Shown here: one piece after another, positions 47,237 to 57,225 of the stretch
Layout: every line of letters starts with the position of its first letter
Numbering within the stretch: position 1 is the stretch's first letter
Assembly (NCBI RefSeq): GCF_004193775.1
Contig: NC_041019.1
Span: 34,224,827-34,288,826, forward strand
Length of the DNA stretch: 64,000 bases
Origin: Glycine soja
Lineage: Eukaryota > Streptophyta > Magnoliopsida > Fabales > Fabaceae
Reading direction: 5' to 3'
Translations under genes and position numbers: made by a program
The notes under the pieces: model-generated
What the model was told of the DNA's origin: nothing
Databases searched by the model: none
What the model saw: the letters and a program-made list of their open reading frames with translations, nothing else

Positions 47237-48917
47237 TGTTCCCTCCCCCTTGAAAAGGATTTGACCTCAAATCCTGAGGTTCTTGATACTCTGGGCTCCT
47301 TCCCTTAACACCTGTAAAAAGAACAAAAACATATGTATTAGTGGTGTTTAGTATGTTGAAGTAAGGTAAGGTCTGAAAACTCATTTCCGGGGCATCTTCC
47401 CATGAAGGAACATGGTTCCTCACCAACTCAATGAGTGGTGCTACAAGTATAGAAAAATATGGGGCAAACCTTTTGTAAAAGTTTGTTAAGTCTTGGAAGC
47501 CCCAAATTTTTCTTACACTTGGTGGAGCGGGCCACTCAGGAATGACCTTTATTCTCTTAGGGTTCATGGGAACCCTTTGATCACAATTTAAAAAATTAAG
47601 AAAAGTAAAGCAATAGAACATACCTTTTTCTGTATTTTCATGTTGATTATTCCTACCAAAAAGTATAACAAACCTAAGGTGTCCCATATGTGTGCCTAAG
47701 TTTGTATTGAAACTAAAAATAAGAACAAACCTACCTAATGAGTCCCTATGTACACAAATCATGAAGATGTTGGGTGCATGAGTAATTTTACAAAAGAGTG
47801 TTGCACCACCCAAAGCATTCATCACACCACCTATTTTAGGGATTTGGTGCCTAATAATACCTATTTTGGGCACCAACAAAGCACAAGGATTTAATCTCTT
47901 GCGAACCAAACCCTCATCCAACAACTCCTTTACTTGAGGAATAAACTCAAGCCTAAGAGATGTGGCAATGCTAACAAGTGTCTTTTTACAAAGGAGAAAA
48001 TGTGGAGGTTGTCTAAGAAGGGAAATTTCTTTAATATTTGTCTTTATTTCAAAATGTCTTTCCTTCTTAGCTAACCTCTTGGAGGAGACACTTACCTCCT
48101 TACACTCCTCCTTAACCATTAAAGGTTGTCCTTCTTCTTGGGGGTAGATCTCTTCACTAGATTCTTCCCCTTTTGCTTCTTCACTTTTACTAGAGGAAGG
48201 TGAAGTAGTAGCCTCATCTTGGCTACTATAAATGTCTTGGCCCCTCATAATCATGGTTTTCTTGGTGGGGCATTGAGAAGTAATGTGTCCTCTTCCAAGA
48301 CATTTAAAGCACTTCATGGAGCTAGTCTTCTCTTGCATACTAGCCTTAAGGGGTTGCTTTTCTATTGTCTTCCCCTTATCATCTTTGGGCTTAGAAGGTC
48401 TCACCCCTAAGATTCCTTGACCTTGGTCTTTCTTTGGATAAGAGTGAGAGCCATAAGATTTTGAAGTAGACTTCCTTTTAAGTTGTTGCTCTACCCTTAT
48501 TTCCCAATCTAAATTGGCCTCTACATTGTCCTTCCCATGGAAGTATGGGAGTTTAATGTTAACCTCTTGAGGCTTTCTTTCATTTTCTCTCCTATGGGAG
48601 TGAGGTCTAAGATGTGACCTATGCCTTCCTTCATAATAGTCACGAAGTTCTTCACTTAGGCTCTTGCAAGAGTTATGACTACTATAGGAGACGTGTTTTT
48701 CTCTTTTCATTTCTTTCATTATTTTTCTTCTTTCTTCCTCTCTTATTTTCTTTCTTTCATCTTGACTTATTTCTTCCACTCTTTTTTTACCTTTTTCTTT
48801 TCTCTCTTGTTTTTCTTTCCACAACTTAAGGGATCTCAACTCATCTAATATCTTATACAAGGGGTCCTTAGGAGTAGAACCCTCACCATTAACACTAGAT
48901 GAAGAATGAAGACTCAT
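47103..48917 (-). CDS. Element D gag-pol deletion-derivative ORF
   Basis: 604 codons open on the minus strand. An N-terminal Lys/Glu-rich charged region is followed by a gag segment (NIKLPYFHGKDNVEANLDWE), a complete CCHC zinc knuckle (CFKCLGRGHITSQC), an acidic/Ser-rich linker, and then shortened RT pieces (VKELLDEGLVRKRLNPCALLVPK, IGRFVLI, NLGTHMGHLRFV, WPAPPSVRKIWGFQDLTNFYKRFAPYFS). The RT catalytic DD box is missing: LIFSFNT stands where the family has a YFDD sequence. Protease, RNase H and integrase are absent. The last about 45 residues run through the PPT into the inverted LTR. Several internal deletions without loss of frame are unusual. It probably moves in trans (inference). Confidence 0.75.
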   Translation of the reverse strand: MSLHSSSSVNGEGSTPKDPLYKILDELRSLKLWKEKQERKEKGKKRVEEISQDERKKIREEERRKIMKEMKREKHVSYSSHNSCKSLSEELRDYYEGRHRSHLRPHSHRRENERKPQEVNIKLPYFHGKDNVEANLDWEIRVEQQLKRKSTSKSYGSHSYPKKDQGQGILGVRPSKPKDDKGKTIEKQPLKASMQEKTSSMKCFKCLGRGHITSQCPTKKTMIMRGQDIYSSQDEATTSPSSSKSEEAKGEESSEEIYPQEEGQPLMVKEECKEVSVSSKRLAKKERHFEIKTNIKEISLLRQPPHFLLCKKTLVSIATSLRLEFIPQVKELLDEGLVRKRLNPCALLVPKIGIIRHQIPKIGGVMNALGGATLFCKITHAPNIFMICVHRDSLGRFVLIFSFNTNLGTHMGHLRFVILFGRNNQHENTEKGMFYCFTFLNFLNCDQRVPMNPKRIKVIPEWPAPPSVRKIWGFQDLTNFYKRFAPYFSILVAPLIELVRNHVPSWEDAPEMSFQTLPYFNILNTTNTYVFVLFTGVKGRSPEYQEPQDLRSNPFQGGGNMMQAPLELVGLGSSSSMDSFASWKMNGSGMEKGRERGDATSRRR

Positions 48918-50824
48918 GTTGGTTCCTAAGTTATGGTTCTTTCTTGTTGGGGGTTTGAAAACAAAAGGTAAAATAAACTATGGTTGAAACTAGCCAAAAT
49001 AAACACTAAAAGAGGTGTGAAAGATAAGGTAAAAACTAATTAGTAAAAGGCAAGCTATCTAGGCAGTTTGACAATGGAGGGTAAAGGAAATAAGCTATGA
49101 AAATAAGCAAGAAATTAAAGTGCAAGAAATGCAAACTAGGCGGATCCTAAGAGTGTTTGGATGACCTCATTTAAGGTTCCCAACAAAACACTCACTATCC
49201 TAAGGGGAAATTGCCTAAAATTATTACACACAAATGGAAGTAGGGTGACCTAGCGGAGGCTCCCAACTTACTTCCAATGAAAGGCCTTTTTGTTACAAAA
49301 TTTGAAAGCAAAGCAAATTGCCAATTACAAAACTACAAAGAAAAAAGTCCTCAATTGTGGTGGCTATTCTCTCTTTAGTGTTTCACTCAATTTGGAGTGC
49401 TTCTTAGTCCAATAGCTCTTAAGGTGGTTGGCCCCTTGCTTCTTGACTCAAATTCTTCAAGATATGGCACCAATCCTCCTTTCCAATTCCCTATATGGCA
49501 ACTCACAAGCAAGGAAACAAAGAGACAAGCAATAACCAAAGACAAAAAAAAAATGAAATGAAAGCTAAACCAATAGAGTTTTAACAAGACAAATTTCCAA
49601 GGATTATTCAACAATTAAAGCAATGAAAAGCACAAAAAGCAAGCTAGGACTCAAAGAGAAACCTAGAATGGCTCTAGAGTAGAGTAGAAAAACTCTAAAA
49701 AAAAAGACTCAAGAAACCTCTAGTTTTGGCACTTGTTTTCACAATAATGTTCAATTGAAATTTCAGAACTAGGATTGGTATAAAATATGCACCAATTATA
49801 GAACAAATTTTGAGCCAAAACAACAAGCACACTTTCCTTTCACTTTCCTTTTTTTTTCCTGGACACTGATTTTTCTGCCAACTTGTGAGATTTTTATTAT
49901 TTTTTTCTTTAATCCAAATCGCTTGATTCTTTTTTTATAATTTTGGTCCAGATGTCTAGAAAATTCAGTAAAAGTTTCAGCTCAAAAAACGTAGTTACCA
50001 ATTCCCAGTAATTTATACAAGTTCGTATGTTCAAGCTGCCAGCACCAGCGATTTCAGCCTAGAAATCAAGAGTAGTGTTTATGTTGCTTAAGGCTTGGAT
50101 AGTTACAATTTGTGTTTGCTTATGCTCAATTATCTTGAATAACACAATTAAAGAGAGCTTAAGACTTATTTTGATTCACAAATCCAGCCACAACTCAGCA
50201 CCACAACTCAACTTCATCATAGGCATCATGTAGGAAACTTAGAAAGCAAAAAAAAAAGTTCAAGAACAAGACTACTTCTAGGAATTGATTTAGAACATGT
50301 TATGAACTAAATAACATGCATGAATTAGACTCAAAATTCAAAAGATAGGCTAAGAATGACAAGAATACATGAACAAATGTATCTATAATTCAATCAACAA
50401 AATAAAATTCAACACAAACTTAGAACATAATGTGACAATTACTATGACTAAACATGACTCTAAGACAACATGGATTAAGTGATTTACACTTAGATTTTTG
50501 TGTTTTTTTTTCTAATCAATATTTTGGAACAAAATTTAGATCTAAAGGTTCAGAACAAGAATATTATGAATGAAAATTGATAGAACCTAAAATCAACACA
50601 AAAACAAGATTCAAGAGTAGATCTACAAAATTTGAACCATAGAAATGCAAGAACAAGTGTAGATCTAAGATTTAATCGGTTTATTTTTTTTTAATCTACT
50701 CTAAACAGCACCAAACCACAAGACAATGGAGGATATACATGGAGAATAAGATGAAGAACAAGGAATTAAAGAGAATTCACCGAACAAAAAGATAGAGGAA
50801 GCAAAAGAACATCACCTAGATGAA
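48918..50824 (-). other. Element D leader between PBS and ORF
   Basis: 1.9 kb with no ORF of note, A-rich on the plus strand. Presumed long untranslated leader of element D. Confidence 0.6.
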
Positions 50825-50840
50825 GATGCTCTTGATACCA
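50825..50840 (-). promoter_or_regulatory. Element D primer-binding site
   Basis: The minus strand reads TGGTATCAAGAGCATC two bases after the 5' LTR end. It resembles the initiator Met-tRNA site TGGTATCAGAGC with one inserted A. Confidence 0.75.
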
Positions 50841-50842
50841 CA

Positions 50843-51806
50843 TGATGCAAGCTCCATTGGAGCTTGTAGGCCTAGGATCTTCTTCATCAATGGATTCCTT
50901 TGCTTCTTGGAAGATGAATGGCAGCGGAATGGAGAAAGGGAGAGAGAGAGGAGACGCCACTTCAAGGAGAAGATGAGTCTAGAAGAAGCTCACCACCATA
51001 GGAGGCCATGGATAAGAGCTTGGAGGAAGAATGAGATGAATGAAGGGAGAGGGAGAGAAGAGCACGAAATTTTGTGCTCTAAATGAGCTTTGAAATCTGA
51101 AGTTTAATATTCAAATCATCAAAGTTGAAAAAAATGCACACACATGACCTCTATTTATAGCCTAAGTGTCACACAAAATTGGAGGGAAATTCAAATTTCA
51201 CTTGAATTTGAAATTGAATTTGTGGAGCCAAACTTTGGAGCCAAAATTTCACTAATTATGATTAGTGAATTTTAGTTATGGTTCAGCCCACTAATCCAAG
51301 ATCAATTCCAAGATTCTCCACTAAGTGTGCTTAGGTGTCATGAGGCATGAAAAGCATGAAGGACATGCACAAAGTGTGACTATATGATGTGGCAATGGGG
51401 TGTAGTAAGCAAATGCTCACCTCCCCCTCTAAAATTTAATTGGATTGGGCTTCTACCAATTCAATTAAATTTATTTCCAACCACACACATCAAATATCCA
51501 CTTAGTGCATGTGAAATTACAAAACTACCCCTAATACAAAAACTAGTCTAGGTGCCCTAAAATACAAGGGCTGAAAAATCCTATATTTCTAGGGTACCCT
51601 ACCTACATTATGGAGCCCTAAATACAAGGCCCAAAAATAATGAAACCTTAATCTAATATTTACAAAGATAAGCGGGCTCGTACTTAGCCCATGGGCCCGA
51701 AATCTACCCTAAGGCTCATAAGAACCCTAGGGCCTTCTCTTGCATCTCTGGCCCAATCTACTTGGAGTTTTTCTATCCAATGCCCTTGCGGAGTAGGATT
51801 GCATCA
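50843..51806 (-). repeat. Element D right (5') LTR, correctly oriented
   Basis: 964 bp. On the minus strand it runs TGATGCAATCC, TATA box, GCTTGCATCA, then PBS, as a 5' LTR should. Confidence 0.95.
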
Positions 51807-53027
51807 GTGGCCGAGGGCTAGACCATCTGAGATTAGGGTGATTCCTCCATTCGGGATTGTATTTGTTGCTGGAGAGGTCATAATTGTTCTGTTGTGGTTG
51901 ATTTTGCTGTTGAGGTTGAGGAGGTCTATTGTAGATGTTTGCAGCATAAGCTTCAGGCTGTTCAATTGCTCCAGATTGCTGCACAGAAAGGCAAAGGTCT
52001 GTATGGTGGTAGACAGAGGAGCATAAACCACAGAGTCTTGCGACAGGTACAAATTTCTGATTCAAGACCAGCTGGGTTACCAGGTTAACCAAGGCATCTA
52101 GTTTACCCTCAAGCTTCTTAGTTTCAGCTGATGAAGATGAATTCATGGCTACTTCATGCACTCCTCTAATGACAATAGCATCATTTCTAGCACTAAACTA
52201 TTGGGAGTTGGAAGCCATCTTCTCAATTAAATTCCTAACTTCAGCAGGGGTCATTTCTCCAAGGGCTCCACCACTGGCAGCATCTATCATACTTCTCTCC
52301 ATGTTACTGAGTCCTTCATAAAAATATTGGAGAAGAAGCTGCTCAGAAATCTGGTGGTGAGGGCAACTGGCGCATAGTTTTTTAAATCTCTCCCAGTATT
52401 CATATAGGCTCTCTCCATTGAGTTGCCTAATGCCTGAAATATCCTTTCTGATGGCCGTGGTCCTGGAAGTAGGGAAAATTTTTCTAAGAATACTCTCTTG
52501 AGGTCATCCCAGCTCGTGATGGACCTTGGAGCAAGGTAATATAGCCAGTCCTTTGCCACACCCTCTAAAGAATGAGGAAAGGCCTTTAGAAAGATGTGAT
52601 CTTCTTGAACATTTGGAGGTTTCATGGTGGAGCAGACAATATGGAATTCTTTCAAATGTTTATGAGGGTCTTCACCTGCAAGACCATGAAACTTGGGCAA
52701 CAAGTGGATCAGTCCAGTTTTAAGAACATATGGGACATCCTCATCAGGGTATTGAATGCACAAGCTTTCATAAGTGAAATCAGGTGCAGCCATTTCCCTT
52801 AGAGTCCTCTCACAAGGTGGAGGTTGAGCCATATTTTCAGAATGTTCAAAATTATAATGCTCAAAATCAGGATGTTCAAAATTACCAACCACAGAATGCT
52901 CAAGATGCTCAAAAGGTACAAAATGTTCAGGGTAATCAAGATGCACACTATGCCTAACTAATCTATGAAATTTCCTATCTATTTCAGGATCAAAGGGTTG
53001 TAAGTCACCTGGATTGCCTCTAGTCAT
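51807..53027 (-). pseudogene. Element C gag, main part
   Basis: Starts MTRGNPGDLQPFDPEIDRKF (53027). Contains REMAAPDFTYESLCIQYPDED, LIHLLPKFHGLAGEDPHKHL, EFHIVCSTMKPPNV, LKAFPHSLEGVAKDWLYYLAP and SWDDLKRVFLEKF, the Athila-type capsid region. A frameshift near 52475 moves the rest (GESLYEYWERFKKLC) to another frame; TAG at 52198-52200 follows NSQ. The zinc knuckle CGLCSSVYHHTDLC (CX2CX4HX4C) lies near 52030. The end is cut by element D and continues at 46272. Confidence 0.9.
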
Positions 53028-53839
53028 GCACTATATGCAGCAGTTCATGTGTTTCTCAGACAAGGCAAAAGAGGTGGGTTAAAACTACATCTATACTCAA
53101 ACAATATCCAAATGAGCTAAAATTTTGTGAGCAACACCCTAAAATCATGAAAAGATAGCACAAACATTTTCAAACAAAAATTCAAATTCTAACTATGGAA
53201 ACTGCCTAAGGAAAGTTTAGAAAAATAAAACAATAAAACTTGAAAAAAAGATAGTAAACAGGCAATTTTGGCTAGATGGAGACCTCATCCGGCCTACAGC
53301 AGGCTGCCACGGTATGTGAAATTTTTTTCTACCCCAAATACATATATAATAATAGTCATTCTGATACCCGGAGCAAAAGTTATGGCTGTTTGAAGTTTTA
53401 CTAAACACAAGTTCTCAAATTTTTTTGAATCTCTCAATCTAGCCACAACAAGTGTTCCTAGTATTTTTCACACAAAATATGAGTCAAAAGAACCTACCAC
53501 ACCAAAATTCAGCCAAAAATAACAACCCTAACTATCAAAACAAAAATTGCCAATTAAATTGTCAGCAACAGTCACTACTTCAGTCACTAATGTAATGTTG
53601 TGTGAACAGTAACACAAAATCAGTCTCTAATTCCATCACTAAGCATTATTCTCAGCAAAACATAAAACTGAAATAGAGGAAGCGTTGAACAAGGGGTACT
53701 ACTAAATTGCAAAATAGAACATCAAATAAAACAGAACAACACTAACACAACACAAACATACTAAACAAAAGAATTAAATGTAAAACAACTAAACATAAAA
53801 CACGAATCACTAGCTATTATGAACTTTTGGACCACTGCT
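53028..53839 (-). other. Element C leader
   Basis: Untranslated region between PBS and gag; no ORF or motif recognised. Confidence 0.7.
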
Positions 53840-53857
53840 CCCCGGCAACGGCACCAA
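53840..53857 (-). promoter_or_regulatory. Element C primer-binding site (tRNA-Asp type)
   Basis: The minus strand reads TGGTGCCGTTGCCGGGGA, three bases after the LTR end. It matches the 3' end complement of plant tRNA-Asp with one mismatch (TGGCGCC...). Confidence 0.88.
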
Positions 53858-53860
53858 ATT

Positions 53861-54895
53861 TGATCGAGGCCGTACCCGAATCAAATAAACATTAAAATGC
53901 AGTAACTAGGAAGTGATCCTAGGTCATTTCCCAATGAGCAATGACTAACCAAATGTTCATAATATGCTTCGTTATAACAGTAACAATTGGGGGGGTGTTT
54001 GTTTTGTGAATTTAAGAACAAGCAGATTGGAATATGAAATTAATAGTATTAAAAACGTGTTATTTCCTCTAATTCAGAAACCATTCTCTTATCCTAGGTT
54101 ATGAGGATTTCACCCCTGGCAGTTAACCACTTAATCCAACCCTAATTTAATTTACTAAGCGAAAATCAATTTAGGTTTGTCAATATGTGATTAAGCAACA
54201 CATACACCAATTAACCCCTTGTTCATTAAGCACGAGCGTAATTTAAGCACAGTGGCAATTAATCGAACACGAAGCGTGTACAGATTAACAGAACGCATGT
54301 GGGTTAATTGGTGAAGGGAAAACCGATAGGAGAGCAACATTAAAAACAGAACCTCAAAGAGAATTATGCTTCATCCTCAGAGGGAAACAACACTAGAAAT
54401 TTAGCCTTCCATAAGTTCAACAAAAGCAGAAAACATAAATGAAACTAAAAGCAGAAAACGAAAATGAAGCTAAAGGCAGAAAATGAAAATGAAGCTAAAG
54501 GCAGAAAACGGAACAGAAACGAAATTGCAATTAGAAGCAAAAAATGGAAAATGCATTCACGTGAACAGTAATACAAAGCTCCAAACGTAAAACCCTAAAA
54601 CTCCTCAATAATAGAATAGCCTCCACGAATCCCAAGGTTGTGCTATTTATAAGGGTCACTCAAAGTCACTGGGCCTGATTACATTATTTTGGCCTAAAAT
54701 GAAACAAAATTACTAAATAAAAATTGAACGCAATAAAATGAAATTATACAAAATCTAATAAAATTGTCTTCCCTCTTCCATTCCAATCTGGCTCAGCCCA
54801 ATTGCTTATAATTATCCTGAAATTGAATTAAAAACACCAAATTAGTCTAGTGGGCCCAATTGATAAAACTGAATAATAAATTTAACAATTAGAGT
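53861..54895 (-). repeat. Element C 5' LTR, truncated
   Basis: Matches 4144-4920 plus 38780 onward, but stops at caattagagta (54895). The 3' LTR continues for about 80 bp to its end at 39174. The first about 80 bp of U3, and with them the TSD, are missing. Sequence switches directly to the SPA-like gene fragment. Confidence 0.92.
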
Positions 54896-54918
54896 ACCCT
54901 AGAAGAATTCAAAGTTCT

Positions 54919-55192
54919 GTTGGTTGTCTAGGATCCTTCTTTGAAGGTTTATGCAAGTTTGCTCATTACAGCAAGTTTGACGAGTGTGGCAGATTAAGAA
55001 ATAGAGATTTGGTTAGTTCTGCCAATGTAATGTGTGTTTTAAGTTTTGACCGTGATGAGGATCACATTGCAGCAGGAGGAGTTTCAAAGAAAATCAAGAT
55101 TTTCGACCTCAATGCTATTTCAAGCGATTCTGTTGACATCCAGTACCCAGTAGTTGAGATATCAAATAAATCAAAGCTTAGTTGTGTCAAAT
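54919..55192 (+). pseudogene. SPA1-like: SPA1-like gene fragment (start of WD40 region)
   Basis: The open frame reads LGSFFEGLCKFAHYSKF, LRNRDLVSSANVMCVLSFDRDEDH, AAGGVSKKIKIFDLNAI, SVDIQYPVVEISNKSKLSCV. This is the conserved segment just before and into the first WD40 repeat of the SPA/COP1 family (nuclear cofactors of the COP1 E3 ligase in light signalling). Kinase-like and coiled-coil parts and the remaining WD repeats are absent. The end carries a 25-bp tandem duplication (tcaaataaatcaaagctta twice, 55159-55208). A captured or relict exon, not a gene. Confidence 0.85.
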
Positions 55193-55684
55193 AAATCAAA
55201 GCTTAATCATGAATAAAATGGATGAATTGGTTTAGCCTTTGTAATTGCATATTTTCTGTGAATTTAGCCATGTGATTTTAAAATGAGAGTGACTTGAGTT
55301 GTGTTTATGAGGTGTTTTAAGTGGTGTAAGGTGAGGTAAATTGCAGTCCATTTGAACAGTTAGTTAAATGAGTGAGTTAAATGAGTGAGTTGAAAATGAA
55401 ATTGGATTTCAAGTCTGTCAACCAAACTGGTCATTTACTTGAAGAGTTAGTTAAATTCCATTTGGGTTTCCTTGTTTTTTTTTCCTTAGCTTGTTTGGTC
55501 TTTTAGGCCATGTGGTTATGACTTCCCAAGTTCAGTCCATTTTAGAGGTTTGGTGTGTTAGACCATGTGGTTGGTGTTTTTTGTTGTAGCTATTTATGTC
55601 CCAAGTTCTGACTTCCCAGTTTTTTTATGTAATTTGAATTTTGCAAGCGGCATTTGTATAATTTTCTGTTAAAAATTTGTAAAG
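55193..55684. other. Non-coding spacer between SPA and Nudix fragments
   Basis: T-rich sequence with a short tandem repeat gttaaatgagtgagtt (near 55363-55390); no coding signal. The last bases (tttgtaaag before gtgctt) could be an intron end. Confidence 0.5.
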
Positions 55685-56110
55685 GTGCTTGTAGTACAAG
55701 AGAGACATTGTTCTCCAGCAACTCTTGGTCTTTGGAAGATACCAACCGGATTCATTCTTCAGGTATTTAATTTTGCAGCTTCACTTAACTTTATTAAATT
55801 CTTTAGAAACAAAATAGAAGACCAAATTAGAGATGGTGTTGAATTGTAGTCTAATTTATGCAATTATGTTGCAACTTGAATTCTTTATGACTTGTGTGAA
55901 TTATCTCAGGCAGAGGAGATATATACAGCAGCTGTAAGAGCAGTGAAGGAGGAAACTGGGGTAAGTTTGGTGGAGTTGGATATATTCCTCTGTTGTTGAA
56001 TGTATTCATGAGGTTGTATTAGAAGGTTCAATTGGGTAAGGTTTTTCTGCTGATGCTAGCTGGTTTTTGTTGCAGATCGATACAGATTTGATTCAAGTGA
56101 TAGCATTCAG
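55685..56110 (+). pseudogene. NUDT8-like: Nudix hydrolase 8-like gene fragment (three exons)
   Basis: Exon-like blocks 55685-55762 (VLVVQERHCSPATLGLWKIPTGFILQ), 55910-55960 (AEEIYTAAVRAVKEETG) and 56076-56110 (IDTDLIQVIAF) are joined in frame by introns with gt...ag borders (gtattt...tctcag; gtaagt...ttgcag). Together they form a Nudix box, GX5EX7RAVKEETGI, in which the Glu of the canonical RE pair is Ala. That Glu is catalytically important in the family (metal binding). The N-terminus and C-terminus of the enzyme are missing. Intron retention shows a DNA-level origin, not a retrocopy. Confidence 0.88.
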
Positions 56111-56336
56111 GTAACAACACTATTCATACTGAGCCTTGAAATTGCACACTACTGTGAAATATACATTTTTTATTAAATGTTTAGACACTAAAGTGAAAAT
56201 TGCATATTAAGCTTCAAAAACCTTGATATTGCATTCAATATGTTGGTCATATATAGTGTCTAGAACATTGGTTTTAACAATTTTATAAGCAACAAACCAA
56301 ATAAAATAAAAAATATTGAGAGACACTAGCTAACCT

Positions 56337-56637
56337 TGTCATCAGTATAGATCTGGAACCGAATGTTGTGATCCTGCTTTAGTTTGTTTCCTCTACTGGC
56401 TTCCTAAGAGGAGAACACAAATAGTAGCAGCAGCAACTGCAAAATAACACATAGCTCCAACAATTTAAAAACACAATTAAGAACTTTGTGTTCTAATTGA
56501 ATAGTAGCAGCAGCAACTGTTGGCTTCCTCTGCTGCACTTCCATAGGACTACTCCCAATTTTTGGCTCCAATTGAATTGGCAAATGGACTAGTTGAGTTC
56601 TCACCCTTGGTGGGGGTGGTGATGAGCAAAAGTAGTC
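56337..56637. repeat. Direct duplication, copy 1
   Basis: About 300 bp (catcagtatagat... to ...gatgagcaaaagtagt) repeated at 58216-58514 with about 90-95% identity by eye. On the minus strand part is open with SSPPPPRVRTQLVHLPIQLE and SSPMEVQQRKP, a coding-like but unrecognised phrase. An internal aatagtagcagcagcaact occurs twice. Confidence 0.88.
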
Positions 56638-56740
56638 CAAAAATAGGCAAAAACAATTAGGTAAACAATTAAAAAACATAATTAGCCTCTAAACAATTAA
56701 AAAACACAATTAAAAAACATGTTAGACAATTAATTAGCCT

Positions 56741-57094
56741 CTATATAACATAATCAGACCATGAAGTATGGTCCATGGTAAAACTAGGCACCTTATCCAA
56801 TTTAATAGGGTTATCCTTCCCTCCAACCACCCTAGCAGGGTTCCCAACAACAGTAGTCCTTGGTGGCACTTCCTTCAACATAACAGAACAAGCACCAATC
56901 TTAGCTCCATCACCAATCTTAATGTTCCCCAAAATACAAGTCCCTGGACCTATCAACACCCCATCACCAATCTTAAGGTGTCTATCCCCACTTGCCTTAC
57001 CAGTCCCTCCCAATGTCACATTATGCAAAATTGACACATTATTCCCGATAAGTGTAGTCTCCCCCACAGCAAGTCCTGTTGCATGATCTAGCAA
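56741..57094 (-). pseudogene. SERAT-like: Serine acetyltransferase C-terminal fragment
   Basis: 117 codons on the minus strand: LLDHATGLAVGETTLIGNNVSILHNVTLGGTGK, DRHLKIGDGVLIGPGTCILGN, IKIGDGAKIGACSVMLKEVPPRTTVVGNPARVVGGK, ending WSDYVI. This is the left-handed beta-helix catalytic end of plant serine acetyltransferase (first step of cysteine synthesis: serine plus acetyl-CoA to O-acetylserine), with the DHATG His present and the C-terminal tail that binds cysteine synthase ending in Ile. The N-terminal half of the enzyme is missing; an in-frame TGA stands just upstream of LLDHATG, so it cannot be translated as an enzyme. Confidence 0.9.
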
Positions 57095-57225
57095 TCAAGC
57101 TATAATAGGACCCTTCTTATCTACTTGGAGGGGAATACAAGCTCTAACAGGACCCTTCTTATCTACCACTGGTTTTGTTTCCTTTCTTTCCTCTTCTGAC
57201 TGCCTGTGACCTGTCAACAGTGAAG
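57095..57225 (-). other. Chimeric coding-like segment upstream of the SAT fragment
   Basis: In the same minus-strand frame as the SAT fragment but before its TGA: HRQSEEERKETKPVVDKKGP, RACIPLQ, VDKKGPIIA. The block gtagataagaagggtcct occurs twice. It does not match the SAT sequence expected here, so it may be another captured piece or an intron remnant. Confidence 0.35.

Larger units (their letters stand above)
46273..51806 (-). mobile_element. Element D: non-autonomous gypsy element with mutually inverted LTRs
   Basis: 5534 bp, flanked by a 5-bp TSD gtggc (46268-46272 and 51807-51811). The two 964-bp terminal repeats are in opposite orientation: both outer ends read TGATGCAATCC going inward and both inner ends read GCTTGCATCA. 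On the minus strand the right LTR is followed by a Met-tRNA-type PBS (TGGTATCAAGAGC), and the left LTR is preceded by a PPT (AAGGGGGAGGGAACA), so a normal internal region sits between. The left (3') LTR is the flipped one, because its TATA box faces the plus strand. Confidence 0.93.
4144..54895 (-). mobile_element. Element C: Athila-like Ty3/gypsy retrotransposon, host of most nested insertions
   Basis: Read on the minus strand the order is 5' LTR (54895-53861, truncated at its start), PBS matching the tRNA-Asp type (TGGTGCCGTTGCCGGGGA, 53857-53840), gag, protease, RT, RNase H, integrase, a long 3' non-coding part, PPT, and 3' LTR (39174-38780 plus 4920-4144, split by element A). Removing the nested elements leaves about 10.2 kb, normal for Athila. 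The tRNA-Asp PBS, the gag motif PKFHGLAGEDPHKHLKEF and the FMDD RT box fit Athila (established family knowledge). No envelope-like ORF is seen. Several stops and frameshifts make it non-functional. The left LTR edge begins TGATCGAGGCCG; the right edge is lost, so no TSD can be shown. Confidence 0.9.

Noticed and set aside
46273..51806. Element D as a MULE or foldback DNA transposon because of its 960-bp terminal inverted repeats
   Set aside because: The repeats are LTRs (TG..CA ends, TATA box), flanked inside by a Met-tRNA-type PBS and a PPT. The TSD is 5 bp, not 9 bp, and the ORF is gag-pol.
54144..54895. Right edge of C as a complete LTR with TSD
   Set aside because: Comparison with 38780-39174 shows the last about 80 bp are missing, so no TSD can be claimed for C.
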